Positions 52,701-61,835 of a DNA stretch of 61,835 nucleotides are shown piece by piece (position 1 is the stretch's first letter; each line of letters opens with the position of its first letter). The notes beneath the pieces are model-generated. The model saw nothing but the letters and a program-made list of their open reading frames with translations. It was not told the DNA's origin and did no database searches. This DNA comes from Polaromonas sp. Its GTDB lineage: Bacteria > Pseudomonadota > Gammaproteobacteria > Burkholderiales > Burkholderiaceae_C. Both the position numbers and the translations under genes were made by a program. The stretch lies in assembly GCA_025352405.1 (NCBI GenBank), contig JANXTM010000234.1:1-61835 (forward strand), given 5' to 3'.

Positions 52701-53636
52701 CTAGAGCCTGGCTCGCGCCTGTTCAAGTTGTTTTTCAAGATCTGCAACAAGCGCACGTGCCTCGTCACCTTCAGGAATGCGGCGGCCGCTGTCACGCCAT
52801 TCGATGGCGCTTTTAAAGCCTTTAGCCTCCGCCTGTCGCCTGAACCACATGCCCTCGGGGTTGTGTCGGGTAATGCCGTCAAACACCGTGGCAAACATTT
52901 GCGATTGCTCCAGTCCCATCGACATCCAGACCTGATTGACTACCAGCTTTTGCATCATCAGATGGGACTTTGGAACACCTGATATGCGTTGGGCCAAAGC
53001 ATCTGTCGCGCTGTCTAGCGCATTGAGGGGTACAGACATATTGGCCAAGCCCCACTCGGCCGCCTTGACGCCCGTAATCGTGTCGCCAGTGAACATCATT
53101 TGCTTGGCACGGATGGCTCCGATGCGGTAAGTCCACATGGCGGTGGTAGGGCAACCCCAGACGCGGGTGGGCATGTAGCCGATTTTGGCGTCGTCAGCCA
53201 TGATCAGCATGTCGCAGCACAGCGCGATGTCGCTGCCGCCTGCAACCGCATAACCATGAACTTTGGCAATCGTGGGTTTGGAGCAGCGCCACAGGGACAT
53301 GAAGTCGTCCGTGTTGCGCTTCATCATGGTGTAGTCCACCATCGGATCCCAAGGCGTTTTTTCCTGCCTGCAGGGGTGATCAGAGGTGACGTTGCCCGGT
53401 ACAACCCCTTCGGCATATTCATTGAGGTCATAACCCGCGCAAAAAGCACGGCCTTCGCCTTCGACGATGATGACGTGGACATCATCATTGGCCTCTGCCC
53501 ATTCGACGGCCCGGCGAATATCCGCTGGCATGGAGCTGCTGATGGCGTTGAGCTTTTCCGGTCTGTTTAATTTAAGTCGGGCTATACGGGGTTCGGTTGC
53601 ATCTTGTGCCACTGTGATGGTGCTGAAGTCGGGCAT
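52701..53636 (-). CDS. Crotonase/enoyl-CoA hydratase family protein
   Basis: Protein of 311 residues. It has the CoA-binding block [23 protein letters not shown], the oxyanion-hole segment [15 protein letters not shown] and [25 protein letters not shown], plus a C-terminal extension. ATG at 53636 ([12 protein letters not shown]) is preceded by AGGAGA at ideal spacing; the open frame extends to 53783 but without homology. An Asp/Glu pair in [16 protein letters not shown] suggests a hydratase-type or retro-aldol activity not specified by sequence. Confidence 0.88.
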   Translation of the reverse strand: MPDFSTITVAQDATEPRIARLKLNRPEKLNAISSSMPADIRRAVEWAEANDDVHVIIVEGEGRAFCAGYDLNEYAEGVVPGNVTSDHPCRQEKTPWDPMVDYTMMKRNTDDFMSLWRCSKPTIAKVHGYAVAGGSDIALCCDMLIMADDAKIGYMPTRVWGCPTTAMWTYRIGAIRAKQMMFTGDTITGVKAAEWGLANMSVPLNALDSATDALAQRISGVPKSHLMMQKLVVNQVWMSMGLEQSQMFATVFDGITRHNPEGMWFRRQAEAKGFKSAIEWRDSGRRIPEGDEARALVADLEKQLEQARARL

Positions 53637-53812
53637 ATTTGTCTCCTGAAGAGCTAGGGTTCGAACGCTGGGCCAGCTTGCCTGCCAACTATAGAAACGA
53701 CGTGCATGCGATGTTGTCATTGCGATGACAAGTAAGGGGGGTATTTTCCCTTGAATGTTTTTTTGGTGGCTAAAAAATACCATCCCTCAACATCAACAGA
53801 TCGCTGATGAAG

Positions 53813-55285
53813 CTAGCGCGTCACACCTTTTCCCCCATTATCCGGACTCGCCTGTTTAAAAGGGTTGCGCTGCTCAAGGTCGTCCATATAGTTGCCAATC
53901 CCTGCGCCCTCACGCTCCAGAAAACGCCCCACTGCATCAGCAAACGACGGGTGGGCCAGCCAGTGGGCGCTGGTCGTCTTGACGGGCAGCAAGGCTCTGG
54001 CCATCTTGTGTTCACCTTGGGCACCGCCTTCAAAGCGCTGGTAGCCGTGCGCAATGCACCAGGCCAGAGGCTGGTAGTAGCAGGCTTCAAAGTGCAGGCA
54101 ATCGACTCTGGCGAGCGCGCCCCAGTAGCGGCCATAGGCTGTGAGGTTCTGCTCTGGGCGAGCTGGCGCTGCGGGCTGGTTTTGCACATCATTGAGGCTG
54201 TTCGGGCATATATTACGGGAGCCTAACGCTATTAAACTTGTAGCAATCGGTTGAGGTGCTCCGTTGCCGCTGTACTCGGCCACAAACATCAGCCAGTTTT
54301 CTGGCATGGTGTCCTGCATGCGCTGAAAAAAGTCACGGCTCAGGTAGGGCGCGTTGCCATGTTCGTAATAAGTGCGTTCGTAGCACCGGTAGAAAAAATC
54401 CCAGTCGGTATTGGAAATGTCTTTGCCAAGTGACCAGCGAAAGCCAATGCCTGCATCGGCCACCTTGCGCCGCTCCTGGCGGATTTTCTTGCGCTTTTCC
54501 TGGCTTAGTGACATCAGAAAGTCGTCGAAGCTGGCGAATCCCGCGTGCCCTGGAAAATCGCGGACACCGGGTTCTTCAACCGGCTCATGATGGACAAATG
54601 GCAACGAGGCAAGCAAAGAGACGCTCATTGCATTCTTCAACTCGGGGCTGCGGAACTGGCTTTGCCGGGCCGCAGGCGCAGCGGCCCCTTCGAGGGGCAG
54701 CGAATGACACGACGTGGCAAGCGTGGGGGCCGCATTTGTCCAATGAAACTGGACGGTGTGGCGCAGCATCAGCCCGGCTTCTTCACAGGCGGCCACATCT
54801 TCATCGCTCGCAAACAGCACATGCAGCGATGACAGGTTTTCTTCTTCACACCAGGCCGTTAGTGCCTTGACCAGCAAAGTGCGCTCTGCCGCATTGCGTG
54901 CAAGCAAACGGGCACCGGGCACGGGCGTGAAGGGCACTGCAACCAGTGCTTTGGGGTAGTAGTCCAGGCCGTGCTGCTGGTAGGCGTTTGCCCAGGCATG
55001 GTCAAAAACGTATTCACCGTAGGAATGGTCCTTGAGGTAAAGCGCGCAAGCCGCTGCCAGCGTTTTACCGCACCATAGCGTGACAAAACGCGGTGTCCAG
55101 CCGGTTGTGGGTGTGGCGCTGCCGCTTTGATGCATGGCGACCAGATATTCGTGGCGCATGAAGGGGTTGAGGGCTTCACCAGGGCTTTGCGCGGCGAGCA
55201 GCGTGTTCCAGGCATCGCAATGCACCTCCAGCGGCGAATTCAACACCCTGATGACATAATCTTTTTTCGCGTTGGTCACATTCAT
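53813..55285 (-). CDS. FemAB-like N-acyltransferase (DUF482/PF04339) with two inserted repeats
   Basis: Protein of 490 residues of the peptidogalycan biosynthesis/recognition-like family, a GNAT fold. Core blocks: NTLLAAQSPGEALNPFMRHEYLVAM, KDHSYGEYVFDHAWANAYQQHGLDYYPKALVAVPFTPVPGARLL, SLSQEKRKKIRQERRKV, and AYGRYWGALARVDCLHFEACYYQPLAWCI. The start at 55285 is the first ATG. A family A repeat is inserted after HWTNAAPTLA, coding SLPLEGAAAPAARQSQF. A family B repeat follows IATSLIA, coding LGSRNICPNS. Both lie between conserved blocks and keep frame. Substrate unknown. Confidence 0.85.
   Translation of the reverse strand: MNVTNAKKDYVIRVLNSPLEVHCDAWNTLLAAQSPGEALNPFMRHEYLVAMHQSGSATPTTGWTPRFVTLWCGKTLAAACALYLKDHSYGEYVFDHAWANAYQQHGLDYYPKALVAVPFTPVPGARLLARNAAERTLLVKALTAWCEEENLSSLHVLFASDEDVAACEEAGLMLRHTVQFHWTNAAPTLATSCHSLPLEGAAAPAARQSQFRSPELKNAMSVSLLASLPFVHHEPVEEPGVRDFPGHAGFASFDDFLMSLSQEKRKKIRQERRKVADAGIGFRWSLGKDISNTDWDFFYRCYERTYYEHGNAPYLSRDFFQRMQDTMPENWLMFVAEYSGNGAPQPIATSLIALGSRNICPNSLNDVQNQPAAPARPEQNLTAYGRYWGALARVDCLHFEACYYQPLAWCIAHGYQRFEGGAQGEHKMARALLPVKTTSAHWLAHPSFADAVGRFLEREGAGIGNYMDDLEQRNPFKQASPDNGGKGVTR
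54196..54244 (+). repeat. Family B repeat inside the FemAB-like gene (in frame)
   Basis: The palindrome GCTATTAAACTTGTAGC is at 54228-54244. The left part conserves TTACGG (54213-54218) and CTAACGCTATT before the palindrome. Identity with the dnaX copy is 28/49 without gaps. It lies antisense to the gene, opposite in gene-relative orientation to the dnaX and moeA copies. Confidence 0.7.
54651..54731 (+). repeat. Family A repeat inside the FemAB-like gene (in frame)
   Basis: GGAACTGGCTTTGCCGGGCC and the following bases share 34/37 positions with the ybaB-recR copy. It contains the hairpin GCCCCTTCGAGGGGC and ends AGCGTGGGGGC. Translated in frame on the minus strand. Confidence 0.8.
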
Positions 55286-55338
55286 TTCATCTTTTTTTTG
55301 AAGCTTTGACGGTGTTAGAAGCTTTGGGAGCGTTTTAG

Positions 55339-57422
<2,084 letters not shown>

Positions 57423-57459
57423 CAAGCCGCCGGACGTTTTGTCTATCCGGCGCAGCGCG

Positions 57460-58083
57460 CTAAATCTGGTCTAGCCTGTTTGCAACAGGCGCCATGCCCG
57501 CTGCCTGCACGAGCGCTTTGAGCAGGGGCTCGGCATGAGTATCAATACGCACTAAATCCATTAGCCAGGTGCTCATGAAACCTTCTTGTACCGCAGCGTT
57601 TAAAAAAGCAATCAGGCTGTCGTAGTAACCGTTCATGTTGAGCAGACCAATTGGTTTGTCGTGGTAGCCCAGTTGCCGCCAGGTCCAGACCTCAAACAGC
57701 TCCTCAAGGGTGCCGATACCGCCCGGCAGGGCTAAAAACGCATCTGCGTGTTCGGCCATGATGCGTTTACGGTCGTGCATGGTTTCCACAATGTGCAGTT
57801 CTGTGCAGCCATCGTGGGCCCATTCTTTTTCAACCAGCGCCTTGGGAATGACGCCAACGACCCGACCGCCTGCAGCGAGTGTGGCGTCGGCAAGAATGCC
57901 CATCAACCCGTTCCGGCCACCGCCATACACCAGCTGGCCTTTGTTTCGACCGATCCACGTACCGACTTCTGTAGCTACCGCTGTAAATGCAGGCTGGTTG
58001 CCAGCGCGGGAGCCGCAGTACACGCACACGGAAAAAGCCGCTGTAACATGGCCCGGCCTGATGAGGGCTTTATCTGCACTCAC
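57460..58083 (-). CDS. LOG-family protein (TIGR00730, cytokinin riboside phosphoribohydrolase-like)
   Basis: Rossmann-fold protein of 207 residues. VCVYCGSRAGNQPAF, LVYGGGRNGLMGILADATLAAGGRVVGVIP and the catalytic LPGGIGTLEELFEVWTWRQLGYHDKPIGLLN (PGGxGTxxE) are typical of the LOG family, which hydrolyses nucleoside 5'-monophosphates at the N-glycosidic bond. It overlaps the end of dgkA by 4 nt (ATGA). Role in bacteria is probably purine nucleotide salvage. Confidence 0.92.
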   Translation of the reverse strand: MSADKALIRPGHVTAAFSVCVYCGSRAGNQPAFTAVATEVGTWIGRNKGQLVYGGGRNGLMGILADATLAAGGRVVGVIPKALVEKEWAHDGCTELHIVETMHDRKRIMAEHADAFLALPGGIGTLEELFEVWTWRQLGYHDKPIGLLNMNGYYDSLIAFLNAAVQEGFMSTWLMDLVRIDTHAEPLLKALVQAAGMAPVANRLDQI

Positions 58084-58532
58084 GCTGAAAACCTTTGTAT
58101 CGTCGCCATGGCCCAGGTGCCGGCGCAGAGCAGCAGACTTAGCAAAACGGCGGCGCTGCCCATGTCTTTGGCGCGTTTGGAGAGGTCATGCCACTCGGGG
58201 CCTATACGATCGATTGCGGTCTCAATACCCGTGTTGAGCAGCTCCACAATCATGATGAGTACGACAGTACCTGCCAGCAATACAGTCTCAATCCAGGTGC
58301 GGCCAAGCCAGAATGCCGCAGGAATCAGAATGACGGAGGCCATAGCCTCTTGACGGAAAGCGGTTTCGTACCATCCTGCCTTCAGGCCTGCGAGGGAGTA
58401 ACCAAAGGCGTGCAACACGCGACTCAAGCCCTTACGGTATTTTTGTGCGTTGGCAGGTTCTTCGCCAGGGGCGTAAGCTTTGTTGATAGGGGATGAAGCC
58501 AAAAACGGAAGTTGTGAAGCGGGTTCAGACAT
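58080..58532 (-). CDS. dgkA: Diacylglycerol kinase (DgkA type)
   Basis: Integral membrane enzyme of 150 residues. GLSRVLHAFGYSLAGLKAGWYETAFRQEAMASVIL covers the amphipathic start and catalytic Glu, and VLIMIVELLNTGIETAIDRIGPEWHDLSKRAKDMGSAAVLLSL is the conserved TM2-TM3 block. It recycles diacylglycerol to phosphatidic acid. An N-terminal extension of about 30 residues precedes the family core. Overlaps the LOG-like gene. Confidence 0.94.
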   Translation of the reverse strand: MSEPASQLPFLASSPINKAYAPGEEPANAQKYRKGLSRVLHAFGYSLAGLKAGWYETAFRQEAMASVILIPAAFWLGRTWIETVLLAGTVVLIMIVELLNTGIETAIDRIGPEWHDLSKRAKDMGSAAVLLSLLLCAGTWAMATIQRFSA

Positions 58533-58553
58533 GCCTCACATTGTGAGCTAACT

Positions 58554-59162
58554 TCATGGCATCTTGGTGTTGGGGGCCTTGGTACTCGCAGCAGCGATTT
58601 TGGCCACCAGCCTGGCTGCGCGCTTGGGACTTTCAGGCGCTGTCCAGGTGATCAATTGGGTGCCGGCCCAGGCGTCATGCCAGAATTGCCTGTACAGGTG
58701 AAAACGCGCCAAAACCGCCCAAACAGCTACCCAGCCCAGTGTTAACACCGCCCCTTCTTTGGCTGGCAGGCCAAGTAGCCAACTGACGCCAAGTGGCGGC
58801 AAAAACCATAGCCAGCTCAACACGTAGCGCAACAAGGCGCGCTTTTGGGTAATGCGCTCGCCCTGCATATCAACCACGCGAATATCCCAAGTCTTCATGG
58901 CCAATGTCTGGCCTCTACCCCAGAACCAGACAAAGTAGATGCCAAAGATGACAAAGACAAAGGCTTGCAGTGCGTGGCGATTGTCAAGCGCGTTACGCGT
59001 CTGGCTCAGTGTGCCGAACAGGTAGCCTGCGATAAAGACCACGCCGAACATCAGCAGCCCCTCGTACATCCAGCAGGCCATGCGTCTGGGAATGGATGGA
59101 ACAGGGAGAATAATTCTATTTGCTATCAATTTTGTCGCTTCTGGCTGCTGTAAATATTGCAC
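58554..59162 (-). CDS. RDD family membrane protein
   Basis: Protein of 202 residues with four predicted TM helices. SIPRRMACWMYEGLLMFGVVFIAGY and GQTLAMKTWDIRVVDMQGERITQKRALLRYVLSW are the RDD blocks (with R-R-M/Y-E replacing the eponymous residues). Function unknown. The first 16 codons (MQYLQQPEATKLIANR) lie within a family B-like sequence, so the native start may have been altered. Confidence 0.88.
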   Translation of the reverse strand: MQYLQQPEATKLIANRIILPVPSIPRRMACWMYEGLLMFGVVFIAGYLFGTLSQTRNALDNRHALQAFVFVIFGIYFVWFWGRGQTLAMKTWDIRVVDMQGERITQKRALLRYVLSWLWFLPPLGVSWLLGLPAKEGAVLTLGWVAVWAVLARFHLYRQFWHDAWAGTQLITWTAPESPKRAARLVAKIAAASTKAPNTKMP

Positions 59163-59170
59163 GCCACAGC
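59122..59170 (-). repeat. Family B repeat covering the start of the RDD gene
   Basis: On the minus strand the palindrome is GCGACAAAATTGATAGC (two changes in the left arm). The preceding positions match the dnaX copy at 13 of 21 bases over the inner part (GCAATATTTAC versus GCAGGAAGTAC). The ATG at 59162 lies inside it. Confidence 0.55.
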
Positions 59171-59214
59171 GCCTATGGATGGCTGAAAATCTTTGACTTG
59201 CTAACCACTGGTGG

Positions 59215-59925
59215 TTAGTTTGAGGGGGTTATACCGAGAGTTCCAGGCACCGCTTCACCTGTGTGATGCGGGCTGGTTCCGGTTTGGGCAGGTATATTTT
59301 TTGATGCCGTCTTGGCGTCCAGCTTCGCCCCAGGAGGTAAAACTGCAGTCAACTTTGTAGGGGCTACCGGCTTGACGGCCAGAGCAGCGCCAACAGGTCT
59401 GGGCGGGGCTTTGGATGCGAGTTTTGTCTTTTCTTCAGGGCTCAAAGCTTGGTAAGTTTGCCACTTGGCTTTTTTCTCTTCAGGTGTCAGTTGCGTGGAC
59501 AACTCTTTGGTTTTCGCAAAATTAAGGCGAGCTTCTGCGCGTTGCTGCGGACTCAAGGCCACCCACTCGTTCATGCGACTATGAAGGGTCGTCTGGTCTA
59601 TAGGCAGCAGGCTAGGGTAATTCTTTGAGATCTCCAGCCACTTGCGTTTTTGAGCTTCGCTGATGGTGTTCCAGCTCGCTGCCAGCGGCTTGAGTGCCTG
59701 CTGCTGCATGGGTGTGAGCTCCGCCCACGATGGCTTTGATGTTGCCGGTTTTACTACCGATTTGGCCGACGCCGCCGCACTTGCTGGAACACCTGGCTTA
59801 GTCGTTTGCGCAAAACCAGGTGAGGCAAGCGCCAGTGTGCAGGCCATCATCAATATTGCAAACCCTGGTGGCATGCACTGGGTGCGTTCGTTCAGCAAAA
59901 CGGCTTGCGCGATCGTACTTGCCAT
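59215..59925 (-). CDS. DUF3106 domain-containing exported protein
   Basis: Protein of 236 residues (219 from Met at 59874, which is a better signal peptide start: MPPGFAILMMACTLALASPGFAQ). The DUF3106 domain shows repeated W-x-x-L-S/T-P-x-Q/E-R helices: WAELTPMQQQALKPLAASWN, RMNEWVALSPQQRAEARLNF, WQTYQALSPEEKTKL. Likely periplasmic, C-terminus Pro/Lys-rich. Its constant place after the sigma factor and DUF3619 genes in this family suggests a regulon or structural link, but the function is unknown. Confidence 0.85.
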   Translation of the reverse strand: MASTIAQAVLLNERTQCMPPGFAILMMACTLALASPGFAQTTKPGVPASAAASAKSVVKPATSKPSWAELTPMQQQALKPLAASWNTISEAQKRKWLEISKNYPSLLPIDQTTLHSRMNEWVALSPQQRAEARLNFAKTKELSTQLTPEEKKAKWQTYQALSPEEKTKLASKAPPRPVGAALAVKPVAPTKLTAVLPPGAKLDAKTASKNIPAQTGTSPHHTGEAVPGTLGITPSN

Positions 59926-59951
59926 TTGACAGCCGTGGGTTAATGCGTGAC

Positions 59952-60386
59952 TTAACGCGTTGTTTTAAGAAATTGAACAAATCCCGGATCGGCAAATGCA
60001 GCGGGTGGCAGTTCATCAATCAACAAGGCAGCATCCACTTCTGCAAGTTCCCGTGTCCGGTTGTCGCTCTGAATGGAGTTGATGGTCATCAATCCAACCA
60101 CAAGCGCAACAAGCGGCAGTACGGAACCAATGCGCGACCACCAATTGAGACCGTCATCAGTGCCCCAGGTCAGTGCTGCACTGCCGCCCGTATTCACAAG
60201 GCCGGCAGCAGTAGCGGTACGGGTAATCGCAATTTTGCGTTTGGAGACAGCCTGTACGCGGGCAGCACGCAACCGCTCCGAGATGTCGTAAGGCAGAACT
60301 GCAGTTCCCGCAGACAGGTAGGAAGTGGCTTTGAGTGCAAAGCGATCCTGAAGAATATCTGAGCGATTTTGTAGTGAATTGGTCAT
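59952..60386 (-). CDS. DUF3619 family protein, possible anti-sigma factor
   Basis: Protein of 144 residues. The cytoplasmic N-terminal half is basic (LQDRFALKATSYLSAGTAVLPYDISERLRAARVQAVSKRK). A single TM segment lies at about 93-112 (RIGSVLPLVALVVGLMTI) and is followed by a short periplasmic tail. Start ATG at 60386 overlaps the sigma-factor stop by 4 nt (ATGA), and topology fits a membrane anti-sigma factor. No zinc-binding HxxxCxxC motif is present, so it is not a ZAS-type anti-sigma. Confidence 0.8.
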   Translation of the reverse strand: MTNSLQNRSDILQDRFALKATSYLSAGTAVLPYDISERLRAARVQAVSKRKIAITRTATAAGLVNTGGSAALTWGTDDGLNWWSRIGSVLPLVALVVGLMTINSIQSDNRTRELAEVDAALLIDELPPAAFADPGFVQFLKTTR

Positions 60387-60949
60387 AGCTTTATACCTTT
60401 TGCGCTCAGGGCTTTGCTGAGTGCATGAACCGCTCGGGAACAATGTGTTTTGACGCTGCCTTCCGAGCAACCCATGGCCGCCGCCGTTTCGGCCACGTCC
60501 ATCTCCTCCCAATAACGCATCAGAAACGCTTCCCGTTGACGACCAGGGAGCTGTTTTATCTCTACCTCAATCTCCCGCAATATTTGAGCCCGCTCGGTAG
60601 CGTCCTGAGCGCTTTCCGTGCCTTCAGAGTCGTTCAGGCTCTCTAAAGTTTCAAGAATATCAAAATCGCCATCTTCCCCAGCCGATTCAAAGTCGCTCAT
60701 ATTGGAAAAAAGTGCAGACCTGGTTTTGCGACGCCTGAACCAGTCCAGCGTGGTGTTGGACAAAATCCTCTGGAAAAGCATCGGCAACTCCGCTACAGGC
60801 TTGTCGCCATAGCTGTGCGCCAGCTTCATCATGCTGTCCTGAACAATATCAAGGGCAGCTTCCTCGTCCCGCACGTGGTAAACGCTTCGCTTGAAAGCCC
60901 GTTTTTCAACGCTTTTAAGAAAGTCGGAGAGTTCTTGTTCAGTTGCCAA
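60383..60949 (-). CDS. ECF RNA polymerase sigma factor
   Basis: Protein of 188 residues. Sigma-70 region 2 is FKRSVYHVRDEEAALDIVQDSMMKLAHSY through ILSNTTLDWFRRRKTR (recognition of the -10 box). A long acidic linker (MSDFESAGEDGDFDILETLE) follows. Region 4 is LPGRQREAFLMRYWEEMDVAETAAAMGCSEGSVKTHCSRAVHALSKAL, the HTH for -35. It is divergent from ilvI and overlaps the DUF3619 gene. Conditions activating it are unknown. Confidence 0.92.
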   Translation of the reverse strand: MATEQELSDFLKSVEKRAFKRSVYHVRDEEAALDIVQDSMMKLAHSYGDKPVAELPMLFQRILSNTTLDWFRRRKTRSALFSNMSDFESAGEDGDFDILETLESLNDSEGTESAQDATERAQILREIEVEIKQLPGRQREAFLMRYWEEMDVAETAAAMGCSEGSVKTHCSRAVHALSKALSAKGIKL

Positions 60950-61229
60950 CGGTGTGGGTTTCCGGGTTGTCCAGCGATGTAATTATTGGATCCGCCAACC
61001 CAAAATTATCGCATCGTCGCCGGGGGTAACGACGGGCGGGCTGCGTTATGCAGTTATTGTGCAACACGAAATGCCATAATACGGCTTGCAATTCAAACAG
61101 CAAACGGGCTCTGATCTGTCGAAATATGCTTTCGCTTATGGTTTTAGCCTCAAGTCTTGACGCTGCTTCACAAGAGCCAGCCAAAAGGCACCCAAGGTAT
61201 TTCGTTAGAGAAATTCACAAAGGTTCATC

Positions 61230-61835
61230 ATGGAAATCTCCAAAGCGGAAATCGCTTCCGCATCAGCAGTGTTTGCAAACACCAATTCAGCGTCTAATCC
61301 ACAGGATTTGAGAGGCGCAGAAATTCTCGTCAAATCGCTTCAGGCCGAAGGTGTCAAGTACATCTGGGGCTATCCGGGCGGTGCTGTTCTGCATATTTAC
61401 GACGCGTTTTACAAACAAGATACGATCCAGCATGTGCTTGTACGTCACGAACAGGCTGCGGTGCATGCCGCTGATGGCTATGCGCGCGCCACGGGCGACG
61501 TAGGTGTTGCTTTGGTGACTTCAGGTCCTGGCGTAACGAATGCCATTACCGGTATTGCCACCGCTTACATGGACAGCATCCCGATGGTGATTATCACCGG
61601 CCAGGTGCCCACGCATGCAATTGGTCTGGACGCATTTCAGGAGTGCGATACGGTAGGCATCACCCGCCCGATTGTCAAACACAATTTTTTGGTCAAGGAT
61701 GTACGGCACATGGCCGACATCCTGAAAAAGGCGTTTCACATCGCCCGCAGCGGCCGGCCTGGCCCGGTCGTGGTGGATATTCCAAAAGACGTTTCATTTA
61801 ACAAGACGGCCTACACGGGGTATCCGCAAAGCGTT
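61230..61835 (+). CDS. ilvI: Acetolactate synthase large subunit (3' end cut by window edge)
   Basis: TPP enzyme of branched-chain amino acid synthesis; 202 residues visible. After a Ser/Asn-rich N-terminal leader the TPP pyrimidine domain reads [32 protein letters not shown], with [44 protein letters not shown] (catalytic Glu in RHEQAA) and [33 protein letters not shown] at 61230 with AGGTT upstream. The 280-nt leader from the sigma gene contains no obvious Ile/Val/Leu-rich leader peptide. Confidence 0.95.
   Translation, partial: MEISKAEIASASAVFANTNSASNPQDLRGAEILVKSLQAEGVKYIWGYPGGAVLHIYDAFYKQDTIQHVLVRHEQAAVHAADGYARATGDVGVALVTSGPGVTNAITGIATAYMDSIPMVIITGQVPTHAIGLDAFQECDTVGITRPIVKHNFLVKDVRHMADILKKAFHIARSGRPGPVVVDIPKDVSFNKTAYTGYPQSV

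Noticed and set aside
57429-57451. Hairpin GCCGGA/TCCGGC between glnB and the LOG-like gene as an intrinsic terminator
   Set aside because: Stem of 6 bp with a T-run in the loop rather than after the stem on either strand.
60950-61229. Leader-peptide attenuator for ilvI
   Set aside because: No short frame rich in Ile/Val/Leu codons and no terminator/antiterminator pair was found upstream of the ATG.

Overview
The window looks like a chromosomal segment of a betaproteobacterium of the order Burkholderiales, most likely family Comamonadaceae (Polaromonas/Rhodoferax-like). This is inferred from gene content and order: rho-trxA-addB-addA, dnaX-ybaB-recR, the ilvI / ECF sigma / DUF3619 / DUF3106 / RDD block, and nadE-glnB. 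GC content is high, and two families of short interspersed repeats are present. No database search was possible, so family assignments rest on motifs visible in the translations.

Layout. 1-7.5 kb: rho (cut by the window edge), thioredoxin, and an AddB/AddA-type helicase-nuclease pair with a 4-nt overlap. 7.6-13 kb: a small exported protein, an HI0933-like flavoprotein, a small orphan gene, and a sensor kinase with a single-domain response regulator. 13-16.2 kb, minus strand: an ArnT-like / ArnC-like / GtrA-like three-gene envelope glycosylation operon, with the SRP RNA gene between it and dnaX. 16.2-19.9 kb: dnaX-ybaB-recR and a MAPEG protein. 20-23 kb: a nitrate/sulfonate-type ABC importer. 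23-26.4 kb: mltD, an eroded gloB remnant, a methyltransferase and rnhA. 26.6-31.3 kb: an RND efflux pair. 31.4-34.5 kb: the molybdenum cofactor genes moeA-mobA-moaA, followed by an SDR and an aldehyde dehydrogenase.

37-40.1 kb: a membrane proton-pumping pyrophosphatase divergent from a soluble pyrophosphatase. 40.1-42.1 kb: a decayed patch holding an intact IS630-family element next to a broken small membrane-protein gene. 42.2-49.0 kb: a tightly packed minus-strand operon of six genes. These are a split transketolase, an epimerase-glycosyltransferase fusion, a large polytopic membrane protein, a SAM methyltransferase and a GtrA-like protein, probably for an unusual envelope sugar. 49.1-51.6 kb: an alpha/beta hydrolase overlapping a wax-ester synthase/DGAT gene with a 1-nt frameshift near its start. 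52-61.8 kb: Crp-type regulator, crotonase, FemAB-like protein, nadE, glnB, LOG-like protein, dgkA, RDD protein, DUF3106, DUF3619, ECF sigma factor, and the start of ilvI (cut by the window edge).

The most striking signal is the repeats. Family B is about 49 bp (possibly 60) and ends in a 17-bp AT-rich imperfect palindrome of the form GCTAT-N7-ATAGC. It occurs at about 14 places, including in-frame inside addB, addA, dnaX, moeA, nadE and the FemAB-like gene. Copies in different genes are read in different frames, so the DNA is conserved rather than the peptide. Family A is a GC-rich element of about 80-90 bp with ends like GCGTGGGGGC. It lies in intergenic regions and in-frame inside addA and the FemAB-like gene, so two genes carry both families. 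This resembles the Rickettsia palindromic element phenomenon and is the best candidate here for an under-described system.
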